Below are positions 1 to 9,279 of a DNA stretch of 64,000 nt, piece after piece. The first letter of the stretch is position 1. The number at the start of each line of letters is the position of its first letter. The translations under genes and the position numbers were made by a program. Origin of the DNA: CAIWHR01 sp963741355 (GTDB lineage: Bacteria; Pseudomonadota; Gammaproteobacteria; Burkholderiales; Casimicrobiaceae); the NCBI GenBank assembly GCA_963741355.1, contig CAVUIG010000004.1, positions 124,001 through 188,000 of the forward strand, given 5' to 3'. The notes under the pieces are model-generated. The model saw nothing but the letters and a program-made list of their open reading frames with translations, searched no databases and had not been told where the DNA came from.

Positions 1-396
1 GGCCTGCTCGAGAGAGTCAACATGAACGAATGGATCACGATGTCGATTCAGCGCGCGATCGACAACGTGGCGAGCCGCACGCAGGATGGTCTCGCGTTTC
101 TCGCCACCGTGGGCTCGACCGCGCCGTTCGTCGGGCTGTTCGGCACGGTCTGGGGGATCTACCACGCGTTGACGGCGATCGGCATCGCCGGACAGGCGTC
201 GATCGACAAGGTCGCGGGTCCGGTGGGCGAAGCGCTGATCATGACGGCCTTCGGCCTTGCGGTCGCGGTTCCCGCCGTGCTCGGGTACAACTGGCTCGTT
301 CGCCGCAACAAGTCGGCGCTCGACAACGTGCGCGGCTTCGGCGCCGACCTGCACGCCGTTCTCCTTTCCGCGCCGAGTCCGGCCGTGCGGGGCTGA
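1..396 (+). CDS. exbB: ExbB/MotA/TolQ proton channel protein, 5' end outside window
   Basis: The frame is open to the left edge, so this is the C-terminal part (about 131 residues) of an inner-membrane proton-channel subunit that powers TonB. Two hydrophobic segments are visible, one around GSTAPFVGLFGTVWGIYHAL and one around EALIMTAFGLAVAVPAVLGYNW; this is the usual TM2-TM3 pair of ExbB with the conserved Thr/Gly-rich stretch. The ATG at 22 is internal and should not be taken as the start, because the preceding codons (GLLERVN) fit the family. Two exbD genes and tonB follow within short gaps, so it is the promoter-distal part of an exbB-exbD-exbD-tonB operon. Certain as a family; whether it serves ExbB or TolQ function is inferred from the TonB neighbour. 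Confidence 0.93.
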   Translation, partial: GLLERVNMNEWITMSIQRAIDNVASRTQDGLAFLATVGSTAPFVGLFGTVWGIYHALTAIGIAGQASIDKVAGPVGEALIMTAFGLAVAVPAVLGYNWLVRRNKSALDNVRGFGADLHAVLLSAPSPAVRG

Positions 397-399
397 ACC

Positions 400-831
400 A
401 TGTCCATGAGCGTCGGGCCGCCGGAAGGTGGCGGCGACGAAACCATCTCGACGATCAACACCACGCCGCTGGTCGACGTGATGCTGGTGCTGCTGATCAT
501 CTTCCTGATCACGATCCCGGTCGTCACGACGTCGATCCCGGTGCAGCTCCCCAAGGAGCGCAACGAGATCCGCGAGACGAAGCCCGAGAACATCGTGATC
601 TCGGTCGACGCGACGGGCCGCATCTTCTGGAACGACCTGCAGATCCAGTCCACGCAGGCGTTGATCGATCGCCTCAAGAAGGTCTCGGTGCTGACGCCGC
701 AGCCGGAGGTCCAGATCCGCGGCGATGGCACCGGGCGCTACGACGGCGTCGGCCGCGTAATCTATGCGTGCCAGCGCGCCGGCATCGCCAAGGTCGGATT
801 CATCACCGAGCCGCCGGTGCGCGGCGGATGA
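400..831 (+). CDS. exbD: ExbD/TolR biopolymer transport protein (first copy)
   Basis: Single-pass inner-membrane partner of ExbB, 143 residues, which is normal for the family. It has a short cytoplasmic N-terminus, then the signature NTTPLVDVMLVLLIIFLIT at about residues 22-40, which holds the proton-carrying Asp, then a periplasmic domain with the usual IRGDGTGRYDGVGRVIYACQ-type end. The start ATG lies 4 bases after the exbB stop, so the two are translationally coupled. The next gene is a second, different ExbD; the pair probably forms a heteromeric ExbD dimer around one ExbB pentamer (inference). Confidence 0.95.
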   Translation: MSMSVGPPEGGGDETISTINTTPLVDVMLVLLIIFLITIPVVTTSIPVQLPKERNEIRETKPENIVISVDATGRIFWNDLQIQSTQALIDRLKKVSVLTPQPEVQIRGDGTGRYDGVGRVIYACQRAGIAKVGFITEPPVRGG

Positions 832-855
832 CCGCGACAGCATGAGGAACCGCGC

Positions 856-1288
856 ATGAGCATGAACGTAGGCTCCAGCAATTCGCCGGAGCCGGAAGTC
901 ATGATGGACATCAACACGACGCCGCTGATCGACGTCATGCTGGTGCTGCTCGTCATGTTGATCATCACGATCCCGATCCAGCTGCACGCGGTCAATCTCA
1001 ACATGCCGACGGGCAATCCGCCGCCGCCGCTCACGCCGCCGGAAGTGCTCAAGGTCGACGTCGACGGCGACGGCCGGATCTGGTGGAACGGCGAGATCGT
1101 CCCGGACCGGACGGCGCTCGAGACCCGGCTCAAGGACGCCGCCGGCCAAGGCGGTCCAGCCGGAGTTGCACCTGCGCCCCGACAAGAACGCGAAATACGA
1201 GATCGTCGCCGCGGTGATGGCCTCGTCGCAGCGGCTCGGGCTCACCAAGATCGGCCTGGTCGGCAGCGAGCAGTTCGTGAACGAGTAG
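856..1288 (+). CDS. exbD: ExbD/TolR biopolymer transport protein (second copy), one-base frame disruption
   Basis: Second ExbD paralogue. Visible are NTTPLIDVMLVLLVMLIIT with the proton-relay Asp, a proline-rich stretch (NPPPPLTPPE) directly after the membrane segment that the first copy lacks, and the C-terminal core. The frame breaks at 1147-1150: reading CAAG as CAG (Gln) restores an ExbD ending that includes LHLRPDKNAKYEIVAAVMAS and stops at 1286-1288. Without this correction the frame runs on to 2316 as low-complexity Arg-rich sequence. The reconstructed product is about 143 residues. Either a sequence error or a true lesion; the clean conservation on both sides favours error. Confidence 0.88.
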
Positions 1289-1330
1289 CCGGCAACGGCA
1301 CCAAGGCGCGGCACCTGGAGTCAAACGCAG

Positions 1331-1969
1331 ATGGACTACGCACGGCAGCAAAGAGACCCGACCCGCCACGCGATCGGGATCACGTTCGTCGTATTGCTTC
1401 ACCTTTTCGTGATCTACGCGCTCGTGACCGGGCTCGCGCGGAAGGCGGTCGAGGTGATCAAGAAGCCGCTGACGGCAACGGTGATCGAGGAGCTCAAGGC
1501 GCCGCCGCCCCCGCCGCCGCCGCCGAAGAAGATCGTCGAGGCGCCGAAGCAGAAGCCGATGGAACAAACCTACGTCCCGCCGCCGGACGTGCCGGTCGTG
1601 TCGAACACGGCGCCGGTCATCTCCGCCGTGACCGCGGAGCCTCCGACGGAGCCGCACGTGATCGCGCCGCCGGCGCCGCCCGCGCCGCCGGCGCCCAAGC
1701 CGGCGATTCGCCGCGGCATCACGCGCATCGCCGGCGACAGCCCGGAATACCCGCGCCAGGCGCTCAAGGACAACGTGTTCTCGGGCAAGGTCGTCGCCCG
1801 CCTCGTGATCGACGAGAAGGGCAACGTCACCGAGGTGACGATCGTCAGCGCCGATCCGCCAAGGTATTTCGAGAAGGCGGTCATCGCCGCGCTGCGCGGC
1901 TGGAAATTCAATGCCGAGGGCGAGCGGTACGTCGGCGAGGTCGACATCAACTTCTCGGTCAAGGAATAG
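1331..1969 (+). CDS. tonB: Energy transducer TonB
   Basis: 212 residues. A short cytoplasmic N-terminus precedes one signal-anchor helix (GITFVVLLHLFVIYALVTGL, about residues 16-35). A periplasmic spacer rich in Pro and Lys follows (a run of nine prolines near residue 58, then PKKIVEAPKQKP), and then a C-terminal TonB fold from about 145 to 212 with the SPEYPRQAL and GKVVARLVIDEKGNV elements. It transmits the ExbB-ExbD energy to outer-membrane receptors. It closes the operon and is followed by a terminator hairpin at 1999-2025. No receptor gene is in the window, so the substrate cannot be named. Confidence 0.95.
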   Translation: MDYARQQRDPTRHAIGITFVVLLHLFVIYALVTGLARKAVEVIKKPLTATVIEELKAPPPPPPPPKKIVEAPKQKPMEQTYVPPPDVPVVSNTAPVISAVTAEPPTEPHVIAPPAPPAPPAPKPAIRRGITRIAGDSPEYPRQALKDNVFSGKVVARLVIDEKGNVTEVTIVSADPPRYFEKAVIAALRGWKFNAEGERYVGEVDINFSVKE

Positions 1970-1998
1970 CCGGCGCCGCGACGTACGCCGGAACGCAA

Positions 1999-2025
1999 AC
2001 GGCCGCCCTCGGGCGGCCGTTTTCT
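1999..2025 (+). terminator. Intrinsic terminator of the exb-tonB operon
   Basis: A GC-rich stem ACGGCCGCC / GGCGGCCGT closes a short loop and is followed by TTTTCT. It lies 30 bases after the tonB stop and ahead of a convergent gene that ends at 2043. Confidence 0.8.
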
Positions 2026-2042
2026 ATTGTCTACGCGCGCGG

Positions 2043-2405
2043 TCAGTCGTGCTTCAGCGCGAAGGCGGCAGCCGCCCACGTCGCGGCGCCCAGCATGACC
2101 ACTCCCGCGACGATCTGCGCCGTCGACACCGGATGCACGAATACGCGGGCGATCTCGTGCACGATGTCGGTCGCGGTGCCGGGCAATGCGAGGGCGATGC
2201 CGATGCCCGCCGCGGCCCACAGGACGCCCAGCACCGGCTTGCGCCATGCCGGCAGCGTCGCGGGCGCCGGCAGTCCGGCCATCACCCGGGCGGTGAAGCC
2301 GTCATCGTCGAGGTAGCCGGCTCGGTGCGCGAGCCCGTCCTGGCGCAACGCCGCGTCGAGCCAGTCGTCGCCGGCGTCGCTTGCAGTGATGAGGCGGTCG
2401 GTCAT
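2043..2405 (-). CDS. Small inner-membrane protein, possible anti-sigma-like partner
   Basis: 120 residues from the ATG at 2405, chosen over the upstream ATG at 2438 because a GGAG sits about 10 bases before it and the longer start would overlap the sigma factor. The N-terminal half is soluble and acidic (DDWLDAALRQDGLAHRAGYL, then FTARVMAGLPAP). Two hydrophobic segments follow (PVLGVLWAAAGIGIALALPG and IVAGVVMLGAATWAAAAFAL). A soluble N-terminus plus membrane segments encoded right after an ECF sigma gene is the usual arrangement of small anti-sigma or sigma-modulator proteins, but no anti-sigma domain is recognisable, so that role is only inferred. Confidence 0.7.
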   Translation of the reverse strand: MTDRLITASDAGDDWLDAALRQDGLAHRAGYLDDDGFTARVMAGLPAPATLPAWRKPVLGVLWAAAGIGIALALPGTATDIVHEIARVFVHPVSTAQIVAGVVMLGAATWAAAAFALKHD

Positions 2406-2418
2406 GTTTCGCTCCGCT

Positions 2419-2994
2419 CTATTCGGGCGCCCACGCACCCAGTCGGGCCTTCAGCTTCTGCTTGGCCCGCAGGATGTGCGTCTTGACGGTTCCGACGGGA
2501 CAGTTCAGCACCCAGGCAGCCTCCTCGTGCGACAGGTCATTATGGTAGCACTGGATGATGGCGGCGCGCTCCGCGTCGCTCAGCACGGCCATCGCGCGCT
2601 CCATGTCGATCCTGAGCCCCGTGCCCGCGGCGTGGTCGCTCTCGCCGCCGGCCGATTCGCCGGCATCGTCCGGATCCTCGTCGGGCACCTGGTCGGTCCG
2701 GTCGCCGATGAGCTCCTCCTTGCGCCGCCGCGCGTCGGCCAGGAATGCGTTGGTCGCGATGCGGTAGAGCCACGTCGAGAACTGCGCTTCCTGGCGAAAC
2801 GACTTGATGTTGCGGTACGCGAGCATGAACGTGTCCTGCGCAAGGTCGTCGGCGAGCGCGTGGTTGCCGGCGGTGAGCCGCCGCAACGTGGCACGGACCG
2901 CCGACTGGTGCCGGCGCACGAGCTCCGAGAAGGCATGCCGGTCATCGACGACGACGACTCTGGCGATAAGTTCGGCATCGCTGACCGGCGGCAT
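2419..2994 (-). CDS. ECF-type RNA polymerase sigma factor
   Basis: 191 residues from the ATG at 2994 (MPPVSDAELIARV). Region 2 is visible as DDRHAFSELVRRHQSAV with LADDLAQDTFMLAYRNI and FSTWLYRIATNAFLADARRR. An acidic linker follows (DEDPDDAGESAGGESD), then region 4 (LSDAERAAIIQCYHNDLSHEEAAWVLNCPVGTVKTHILRAKQKLK) with its helix-turn-helix. It recruits core RNA polymerase to an unknown regulon. It sits between a membrane protein gene upstream (7-base gap) and a small membrane protein downstream (13-base gap), so all three are probably one transcript, with the flanking proteins as candidate regulators. Confidence 0.92.
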   Translation of the reverse strand: MPPVSDAELIARVVVVDDRHAFSELVRRHQSAVRATLRRLTAGNHALADDLAQDTFMLAYRNIKSFRQEAQFSTWLYRIATNAFLADARRRKEELIGDRTDQVPDEDPDDAGESAGGESDHAAGTGLRIDMERAMAVLSDAERAAIIQCYHNDLSHEEAAWVLNCPVGTVKTHILRAKQKLKARLGAWAPE

Positions 2995-3001
2995 CGGCGG
3001 A

Positions 3002-3968
3002 TCATGCGCTTCCGTTCGTCCCGGCGGGCGGACCGACCGGCGGCGCGCTGCCCGCGGCCTTGCCGGCGGGAGCAAGCTGCCGCTCCTCGAACCACCAGAG
3101 GACGAGATAACCGACGCCGACGAAGAGGAGCACGAGCCCGACGCTGTTGGGCGTTCCGTCGTCGAGCATTGAAAAGAAGGTGAGGCCGAGGCCGAATCCG
3201 GCGAGGATCACGCCCTTGCGCAGGTCGGACCAGGCGGCGCGGCGGCGAATCTGCTTCGCCTGCTCGTAGAGCGGCGCGGTGGCCGGCCCGGCCGAAATCG
3301 CGGCCGCGGGGTTGCCGCCGGCGAGCGCGCCCAGCGCATCGGCCGGAGGAACGATGCCCTTCTCGGCGAGCTTCAGCATCGTTTCGTTCAGCATCTTGGC
3401 CTTGCGCATGCGATACCAGAGGATGAGGCCGATGGCGAGGACCGGCGACAGGAACACCACCGCGACGATCGCGACGACCATCGCTGCGAGCCCGGGCTCG
3501 TTGCGGGCGAAATCGATGCACGAGTCGTACTCGCGGTCGCTCGCCGAATACACCGACGTGCACGCGCTTCTTGCCGTGCTTGCCCGGCCCGATGCCGATG
3601 ACCGGCCCGCTGTCGTCCTCGGCATCATCGACCTCGGCGTCGGTCGAGGGGCCGGACCCCGATTTCTCGATGGTGACGGTCGAGTTGCCCGCCTTGTCGG
3701 TGCTGACGTCGATCTTGGCGGAAACCGACGATTTGGCCTTGGCGTCCTTCGTGGCGGCCTTGCCGGGTGCGGGCGGTGGCGCCGGAGGCGCCGGCGTGGC
3801 CGGCGCGGCGACCGTCGGGGCGCCGGCGGCCGGCTTCGCGTCCTGCGCGAACGCCATGGGGCTGCGCGGCATGAGCCAGACGGTGAGGGCGAGCAGCAAC
3901 GCCGTGCCCAGGACGAGGCGGCGAAAACTCCTGGTCGGAGCGGGACGGGCCAGGGTGCGGTTATTCAT
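3002..3968 (-). CDS. DUF6249-like membrane protein with Ala/Pro-rich exported N-terminus, one-base frame disruption
   Basis: Reconstructed at about 321 residues. From the ATG at 3968 there is a signal-like segment (LVLGTALLLALTVWLMP), then a long Ala/Pro/Lys-rich stretch and an acidic patch (DAEVDDAEDDSG). The frame then shifts near 3557-3560. The second half holds a membrane helix (AAMVVAIVAVVFLSPVLAIG) followed by WYRMRKAKMLNETMLKLAEK, and a C-terminal pair of membrane helices. This YRMRK/K-L-E-K-G arrangement after a first helix is typical of DUF6249 membrane proteins. It heads the sigma-factor operon, so it may sense or report envelope state, but this is inference. Confidence 0.75.
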
Positions 3969-4203
3969 GCGAACTCCGGTTTTGGTGGGCTTCACCGGAT
4001 TGGATGCGACGAGCGCCCTCTTCGGATTCATCGCGGTTCATGCGCCCAGACGGGGGCGGGGCGCGGTGGGAGCGCGTGCTATTATTCCCGAAAACGGCTG
4101 GCGAACGCGAAAATTCAGCCTCGGGCATCGTTTTGCAACCTTTTCCGGCTGGAACGGCCGTGCCGGCACATCCGGTACGCTGCAGCCGGCACCGGGCGAC
4201 GCA

Positions 4204-6432
4204 TTGAACCCTAGTACGAATCCTGCCGGCCGCAGCGGCCGATGCTTCGCCTTCGCCCGGTCTCTCCGGGCCGGGCTGGCGGCGGCATTCCTCGTGGCGA
4301 CGGCGCTGGCCATGACAACGGCGCGGGCCGCCGACGACATGGTCACCCTCAATTTCGTCAACGCGGACATCGACGCGGTCGTCCGCGCGATCAGCGAAAT
4401 CACGGGCCGCAACTTCGTCGTCGATCCGAGGGTGAAGGGAACGATAAACATCACCTCTTCGCACACGGTGCCGCGGGACATGGTCTATCCGACATTCCTC
4501 TCGGCATTGCGAATGCAAGGCTACGCGGCGATCGAATCCGACGGTCTCGTCAAGATCGTCCCCGAGGCCGACGCCAAGCAGCACGGCGGTGCCGTCACGC
4601 GCGGAACGGTCAGCGCGACGGGCGATCGCCTGGTCACCCAGGTCACCACGCTCAAGTACGAATCCGCGGCGCAGATCGTCAACATCCTGCGGCCGCTGAT
4701 CACCCCCAACAACACGATTGCGGCGTACCCGAACGGGAATGCGCTGGTGATCACCGACTACGCCGACAACCTGAAGCGCATCGACCGCATCATCGCCTCG
4801 CTCGACCAGCCGCCGGCGGGCGAGCCGGTGCTGGTGCCGCTCCGATACGCTTCCGCCATCGACCTCGTCACGATGCTGACCAAGCTGGTTGGCGAGCAGG
4901 GCGCCGCGGCGCCGGGCGGCGCGCCCGCCGATGCGCAGCAGCGGATGACGATCATCGCGGACCCGCGCTCGAACAGCATCCTGCTGCGCGCCGAGAATCC
5001 GGCGCGACTGGCGCGGGTGAAGGCGCTGATCGCCGACCTCGACACGCCGGGGCGTCCCGGCGGCAACATGTTCATCATCTACCTCAGGAACGCCGAGGCG
5101 GTGCGCGTCGCGCAGACGCTGCGCTCGCTTCTCGCGGGCGGAAGCGATGTGACGCAAGGCCTGCCGTCGTCCACGCTCTCAGGCAACAGCGGAACGGCCA
5201 CCGGCAGCATGGGCACGGCACCGCTCGCGAGCGTCGCGTCGGCGGTGCAGGGCGGGGCGCCGGCGCTCGGCCCCAACGCGTTCGCGGCGGGAGGCGCGAT
5301 GATCCAGGCGGACATCGCGAACAACGCGCTGGTCATCATGGCCCCCGAGCCCGTCTACAACAATCTGCGCGCCATCGTCGAGAAGCTCGACATCCGCCGC
5401 GCGCAGGTGCTGGTCGAGGCGCTGATCGTCGAGGTGAGCGCCGACAAGGCGGCCGAGTTCGGCATCCAGTGGCAGGTCCTCTCGGGCATCGGCAAGAGCG
5501 GCGTGCAGGGCTTCGGCGGCACCAATTTCAATCCGCAGAACACCGCGCCGACGAGCAACATCATCACGGGGACGATGAACCTCGCCAATCTCGCGCAGGG
5601 CCTCAACGCCGGCATCCTCAACGGCACGATCACGATCCCCGGGCTCGGGCAGATCGCGAACCTCGCCTTCCTCGCCCGCGCGCTCGAGACGCAGGCGAAT
5701 GCCAACATCCTCTCGACGCCGACGCTCCTCATGCTCGACAACGAGGAGGCGAAGATCGTCGTCGGCCAGAACGTTCCGTTCATCACCGGCCAGTACACGA
5801 CCGCCGCCGCGAATCCCACCGTGTCGCCGTTCCAGACCATCGAGCGCAAGGACGTCGGCATCACGCTCCGCGTGCGGCCGCAGATCACGGAAGGCGGAAG
5901 CGTCCGTCTCGTCGTCTACCAGGAAGTCTCGCGCGTCGAGAGCACGAACAATCCGGCCGGCATCATCACCGACAAGCGGTCGATCGAATCGTCGGTCGCC
6001 GTCGAGGATGGCCAGATCGTCGTGCTGGGCGGGCTCATCCAGGACCAGCTCACCGACAACAATTCCGCCGTCCCGCTGGTGGGCGAGCTGCCGCTGATCG
6101 GCGCGCTCTTCCGCTACAACAACCGGCAGCGGACCAAGACGAACCTGATGATCTTCATCAAGCCCTCCGTCGTCCGCGGACCGGCCGGCGCAGTGGAGGT
6201 CACGCAGGACCGCTACGACTATCTCATCGGCGAGCAGAACAAGCTCAATCCGCCGCCGCGGATCTACTGGAACGACCTCTCGTATCCGCAGCTTCCGCCA
6301 TCCGGCGCGATCCAGGGCGCGGCGCCGCTGGTTGCAGCCGATTGCGCCGAGCCCGATGATGGTACCGCCGCAGCTGCCGCTGCGAGCCTGACACGGCGCG
6401 GTCAGCCGGCGCCGCCGCCGAAGGCGCCATAG
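4204..6432 (+). CDS. gspD: Type II secretion system secretin GspD
   Basis: Outer-membrane secretin, 742 residues if started at the TTG at 4204. I chose that codon because it gives a full signal peptide (AGLAAAFLVATALAMTTARA, then ADDMVTLNF), while the next ATG at 4312 lies inside the signal peptide. Mature order: N0 domain (LNFVNADIDAVVRAISEITG), then N1-N3 repeats with a Gly/Ser-rich insert near residues 325-350, then the secretin pore domain, which includes ETQANANILSTPTLLMLDNE, VPFITG and VPLVGELPLIGALFRY. A C-terminal Pro-rich tail ends in PPPKAP. gspE starts 23 bases downstream. The operon promoter must lie in 3969-4203, where I see no strong consensus. Confidence 0.95.
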   Translation: MNPSTNPAGRSGRCFAFARSLRAGLAAAFLVATALAMTTARAADDMVTLNFVNADIDAVVRAISEITGRNFVVDPRVKGTINITSSHTVPRDMVYPTFLSALRMQGYAAIESDGLVKIVPEADAKQHGGAVTRGTVSATGDRLVTQVTTLKYESAAQIVNILRPLITPNNTIAAYPNGNALVITDYADNLKRIDRIIASLDQPPAGEPVLVPLRYASAIDLVTMLTKLVGEQGAAAPGGAPADAQQRMTIIADPRSNSILLRAENPARLARVKALIADLDTPGRPGGNMFIIYLRNAEAVRVAQTLRSLLAGGSDVTQGLPSSTLSGNSGTATGSMGTAPLASVASAVQGGAPALGPNAFAAGGAMIQADIANNALVIMAPEPVYNNLRAIVEKLDIRRAQVLVEALIVEVSADKAAEFGIQWQVLSGIGKSGVQGFGGTNFNPQNTAPTSNIITGTMNLANLAQGLNAGILNGTITIPGLGQIANLAFLARALETQANANILSTPTLLMLDNEEAKIVVGQNVPFITGQYTTAAANPTVSPFQTIERKDVGITLRVRPQITEGGSVRLVVYQEVSRVESTNNPAGIITDKRSIESSVAVEDGQIVVLGGLIQDQLTDNNSAVPLVGELPLIGALFRYNNRQRTKTNLMIFIKPSVVRGPAGAVEVTQDRYDYLIGEQNKLNPPPRIYWNDLSYPQLPPSGAIQGAAPLVAADCAEPDDGTAAAAAASLTRRGQPAPPPKAP

Positions 6433-6455
6433 CCGCATCCGCGGCGCCGATCCGA

Positions 6456-7973
6456 ATGAACGCCGATCCCGCACTCGCCCGCGCTTTGTCATCTGCGCCC
6501 TTCGCGCGAATTCCGTATTCGTTCGCCAAGATGCACGGTGTCCTCGCGTTCGCCGAGGACGGTGACGCGATCGTGGTGCTGACGCGGCCGGACGCGACCG
6601 TCGAGGGGATCGCCGAGCTGAAGCGCGTGCTGCAGCGCCCGCTCGTGACGCGCGCCGTCGATCCCGAGCGGTTCGCCGCCGAGCTCGCGCGGACCTACAA
6701 CACTGCGGCGTCGGGCGCCGCCGGCATTTCGAGCGACCTCGCCCGCGAGACCGACCTCACGCGGCTGATGCAGGATCTCCCGCCGGCCGAGGACCTGCTC
6801 GACAGCGGCGCGCAAGCCCCCGTGATCCGGATGATCAACGCGCTGCTGCTGCAGGCGCTGCGCGAGCGCGCGTCCGACCTTCACTTCGAGCCCTACGAAA
6901 ACCGCTCGGTCGTGCGCTTCCGCGTCGACGGCATGCTGCACGACGTCATCGAGCCGCCGCGCGCGTTGCACGCGGCGCTCGTCTCCCGGCTCAAGATCAT
7001 GGCGAGCCTCGACATCGCGGAAAAGCGTTTGCCGCAGGACGGCCGCATTGCGCTGAAGCTCGGCGACAAGCAGGTCGACGTGCGCGTCTCGACGCTGCCG
7101 ACCGGGCCGGGCGAGCGCGTCGTGCTGCGCCTCCTCGACAAGGATTCGGCCCAGCTCGATCTCGCCGCGCTCGGCATGAGCCCGCCCACGCGAGACGCCA
7201 TCGATCGCCTGATCCGCGAGCCGCACGGGATTCTCCTCGTCACCGGCCCCACCGGATCGGGCAAGACGACGACGCTCTACGCGGCGCTGTCGCGGCTGCC
7301 GCGCGGCAGCTCGAACATGATGACGGTCGAGGACCCGATCGAGTACGCGCTCGACGGCGTCGGCCAGACGCAGGTGAACCCGCGGATCGACCTCACGTTC
7401 GCGCGCGCGCTTCGCGCGATCCTGCGGCAGGACCCGGACGTCATCATGATCGGCGAGATCCGCGATCTCGAGACCGCGCAGATCGCGGTGCAGGCGTCGC
7501 TGACCGGCCATCTGGTGCTGGCGACGCTGCACACCAACGATGCGTCGAGCGCGATGGCGCGCCTCGCCGACATGGGCGTCGAGCCGTATCTGCTCGCGTC
7601 GAGCCTGCTCGGCGTTCTCGCGCAGCGGCTCGTGCGCACGCTTTGTCCGGCCTGCAAGGCCGACGCCGCGCCGGCCGGCGCCGAAGCGGCGCTGCTCGCG
7701 GATCTCGGGCTGCCCGCGGCGCAGCGCGTCGCGACGGCGCAGGGCTGCGAGCAGTGCAGCCGCACCGGCTTTCGCGGCCGCACCGGCGTCTACGAGCTCA
7801 TCGTCGTCGACGATGCGATGCGCCGGCTGATCCACGAGCGGGCGCCCGAGCACGCATTGCGCGCGGCGGCGCTGGCGAACGGAATGACGCCGCTGCGGCG
7901 CGATGGCGCGCGGTGGATCGCGGCGGGCGCCACCTCGCTCGCCGAGCTCGTGCGCGTCACGCGCGAAGCGTGA
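6456..7973 (+). CDS. gspE: Type II secretion ATPase GspE
   Basis: Cytoplasmic hexameric ATPase, 505 residues. The N-terminal T2SSE domain covers roughly residues 1-130. The ATPase core shows Walker A GPTGSGKTTT, the Asp box, Walker B-like DPDVIMIGEIRDLETA, and the His box (GHLVLATLHTND). A zinc-binding insert with CPAC and CEQC is present near residues 397-435, as in canonical GspE/PilB. It overlaps gspF by four bases (GTGA). Neighbours are only D and F; the pseudopilin genes and gspC/L/M are not in the window, so the system is split, which is common in betaproteobacteria. Confidence 0.96.
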   Translation: MNADPALARALSSAPFARIPYSFAKMHGVLAFAEDGDAIVVLTRPDATVEGIAELKRVLQRPLVTRAVDPERFAAELARTYNTAASGAAGISSDLARETDLTRLMQDLPPAEDLLDSGAQAPVIRMINALLLQALRERASDLHFEPYENRSVVRFRVDGMLHDVIEPPRALHAALVSRLKIMASLDIAEKRLPQDGRIALKLGDKQVDVRVSTLPTGPGERVVLRLLDKDSAQLDLAALGMSPPTRDAIDRLIREPHGILLVTGPTGSGKTTTLYAALSRLPRGSSNMMTVEDPIEYALDGVGQTQVNPRIDLTFARALRAILRQDPDVIMIGEIRDLETAQIAVQASLTGHLVLATLHTNDASSAMARLADMGVEPYLLASSLLGVLAQRLVRTLCPACKADAAPAGAEAALLADLGLPAAQRVATAQGCEQCSRTGFRGRTGVYELIVVDDAMRRLIHERAPEHALRAAALANGMTPLRRDGARWIAAGATSLAELVRVTREA

Positions 7974-9199
7974 CCGCGCGGGGGTCGTCCATTTCCGCAT
8001 TCCGGTACGAGGCAGTCGACGCGCGCGGCAAGTCGAGGCGCGGGCTCCTCGACGCCGAATCGGCGCGCCAGGCGCGGGACCGGCTTCGCGGCGACGGGCT
8101 CACGCCGACCGTCATCGAGGCCGCCGGCCTCGCCGACGCGCCCGCGGGTGGCGTCGATTACCGCAGGATCGCGCCGACGCTGCTCGCGCTGTCGACGCGA
8201 CAGCTCGCGACGCTGTTGCGCTCGGGAATGCCGCTCGATCAGGCGCTGTCCGCGGTGGCCGAGCAGGCCGACGACAAGCGCGTCGCCGGAGTCTTCGACG
8301 CATTGCGCGGCCACATCGCCTCGGGCGAATCGCTCGCCGCGGCGCTGGCGCGCTGGCCGCGCACGTTTTCGGACCTCTATCGCGGGCTCGTGGCGGTCGG
8401 GGCCGAGACCGGCCGCCTGCCCGATGTCATGGAACGCCTCGCCGATTACCTCGAGGCGCGCGAGGTGATGCGGCAGAAGTTCACGCTGGCGCTGATCTAC
8501 CCGGCGCTGGTCACGATCATTGCGCTCGCCGTCATCGTCGCACTGCTGGTCTACGTGGTCCCGCAGGTCGTCTCGGTGTACCAGCAAAGCCGGCAGACGC
8601 TGCCTTGGCTCACGCGGGCGCTCATCGCCGTCAGCGGCTTCGTCCGGACGACCGGATGGTTCTGGGTCGCAGGCGCCGCGCTCGCCGCGATCGCGTTTGC
8701 CGTCGCCAACCGGCGCGCGGCGTTCCGGCACGCCTGGCACGCCCGGCTGCTGCGGGTCCCCGTGATCGGGCGCCTGGTTCGCGCGATCGACACGGCGCGC
8801 TTCGCGAGCACGCTCGCCATCCTCACGGGCAGCGGGGCACCTCTGCTGCGCTCGCTCGACGCCGCACGCGACGTCGTGTGGGCGCTGCCGCTGCGCGAGG
8901 CCGGCACGGCGGCGGCGGCACTCGTGCGCGAAGGCGTGTCGCTCGCGCGTGCCCTCAAGGAGCAGCGTGTCTTCCCTCCGGTGCTGATCCACCTCGTCGC
9001 CAACGGGGAAGCGAGCGGGCAACTGGCGCCGATGCTCGAGCGTGCGGCCGAGGAGCTGGAGCGTGAATCGGAGCGGCGGCTCGCCTGGTTCGCCGCGCTG
9101 CTGCAGCCGGCGCTGATCGTGGCGATGGGCGCGGTGGTGCTCGCGCTGGTGCTGGCGGTCATGCTCCCGATCGTGTCGATGAATCAGCTGATACGCTGA
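7970..9199 (+). CDS. gspF: Type II secretion inner-membrane platform protein GspF
   Basis: 409 residues from the GTG at 7970, which overlaps the gspE stop as GTGA; no ATG near this point fits. Two homologous T2SSF domains are visible, the first from about LSTRQLATLLRSGMPLDQAL to a membrane helix (LVTIIALAVIVALLVYVVPQ), the second from FASTLAILTGSGAPLLRSLD to the C-terminal helix (LIVAMGAVVLALVLAVMLPI). The ends of both domains carry the usual (L/M)PIV-type motif. Platform protein that couples GspE to pseudopilus assembly. Confidence 0.95.
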   Translation: MTARGSSISAFRYEAVDARGKSRRGLLDAESARQARDRLRGDGLTPTVIEAAGLADAPAGGVDYRRIAPTLLALSTRQLATLLRSGMPLDQALSAVAEQADDKRVAGVFDALRGHIASGESLAAALARWPRTFSDLYRGLVAVGAETGRLPDVMERLADYLEAREVMRQKFTLALIYPALVTIIALAVIVALLVYVVPQVVSVYQQSRQTLPWLTRALIAVSGFVRTTGWFWVAGAALAAIAFAVANRRAAFRHAWHARLLRVPVIGRLVRAIDTARFASTLAILTGSGAPLLRSLDAARDVVWALPLREAGTAAAALVREGVSLARALKEQRVFPPVLIHLVANGEASGQLAPMLERAAEELERESERRLAWFAALLQPALIVAMGAVVLALVLAVMLPIVSMNQLIR

Positions 9200-9279
9200 C
9201 GACGACGCGCCGACGCCCCCTGTCGCGGCCCGACGAGCATTTGCGTTATGATCCGCGCGATCACCTGCCGATCCATCCC

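Noticed and set aside
856..2316. 486-residue ORF through exbD and tonB
   Set aside because: After position 1150 it is an Arg/Ala-rich shadow of exbD and tonB, produced by the surplus base.
4242..6359. Long Arg-rich ORFs in other frames of gspD and similar shadows throughout
   Set aside because: High-GC genes create long open alternative frames; these show the Arg/Ala/Gly-rich composition of shadows and overlap clear genes.
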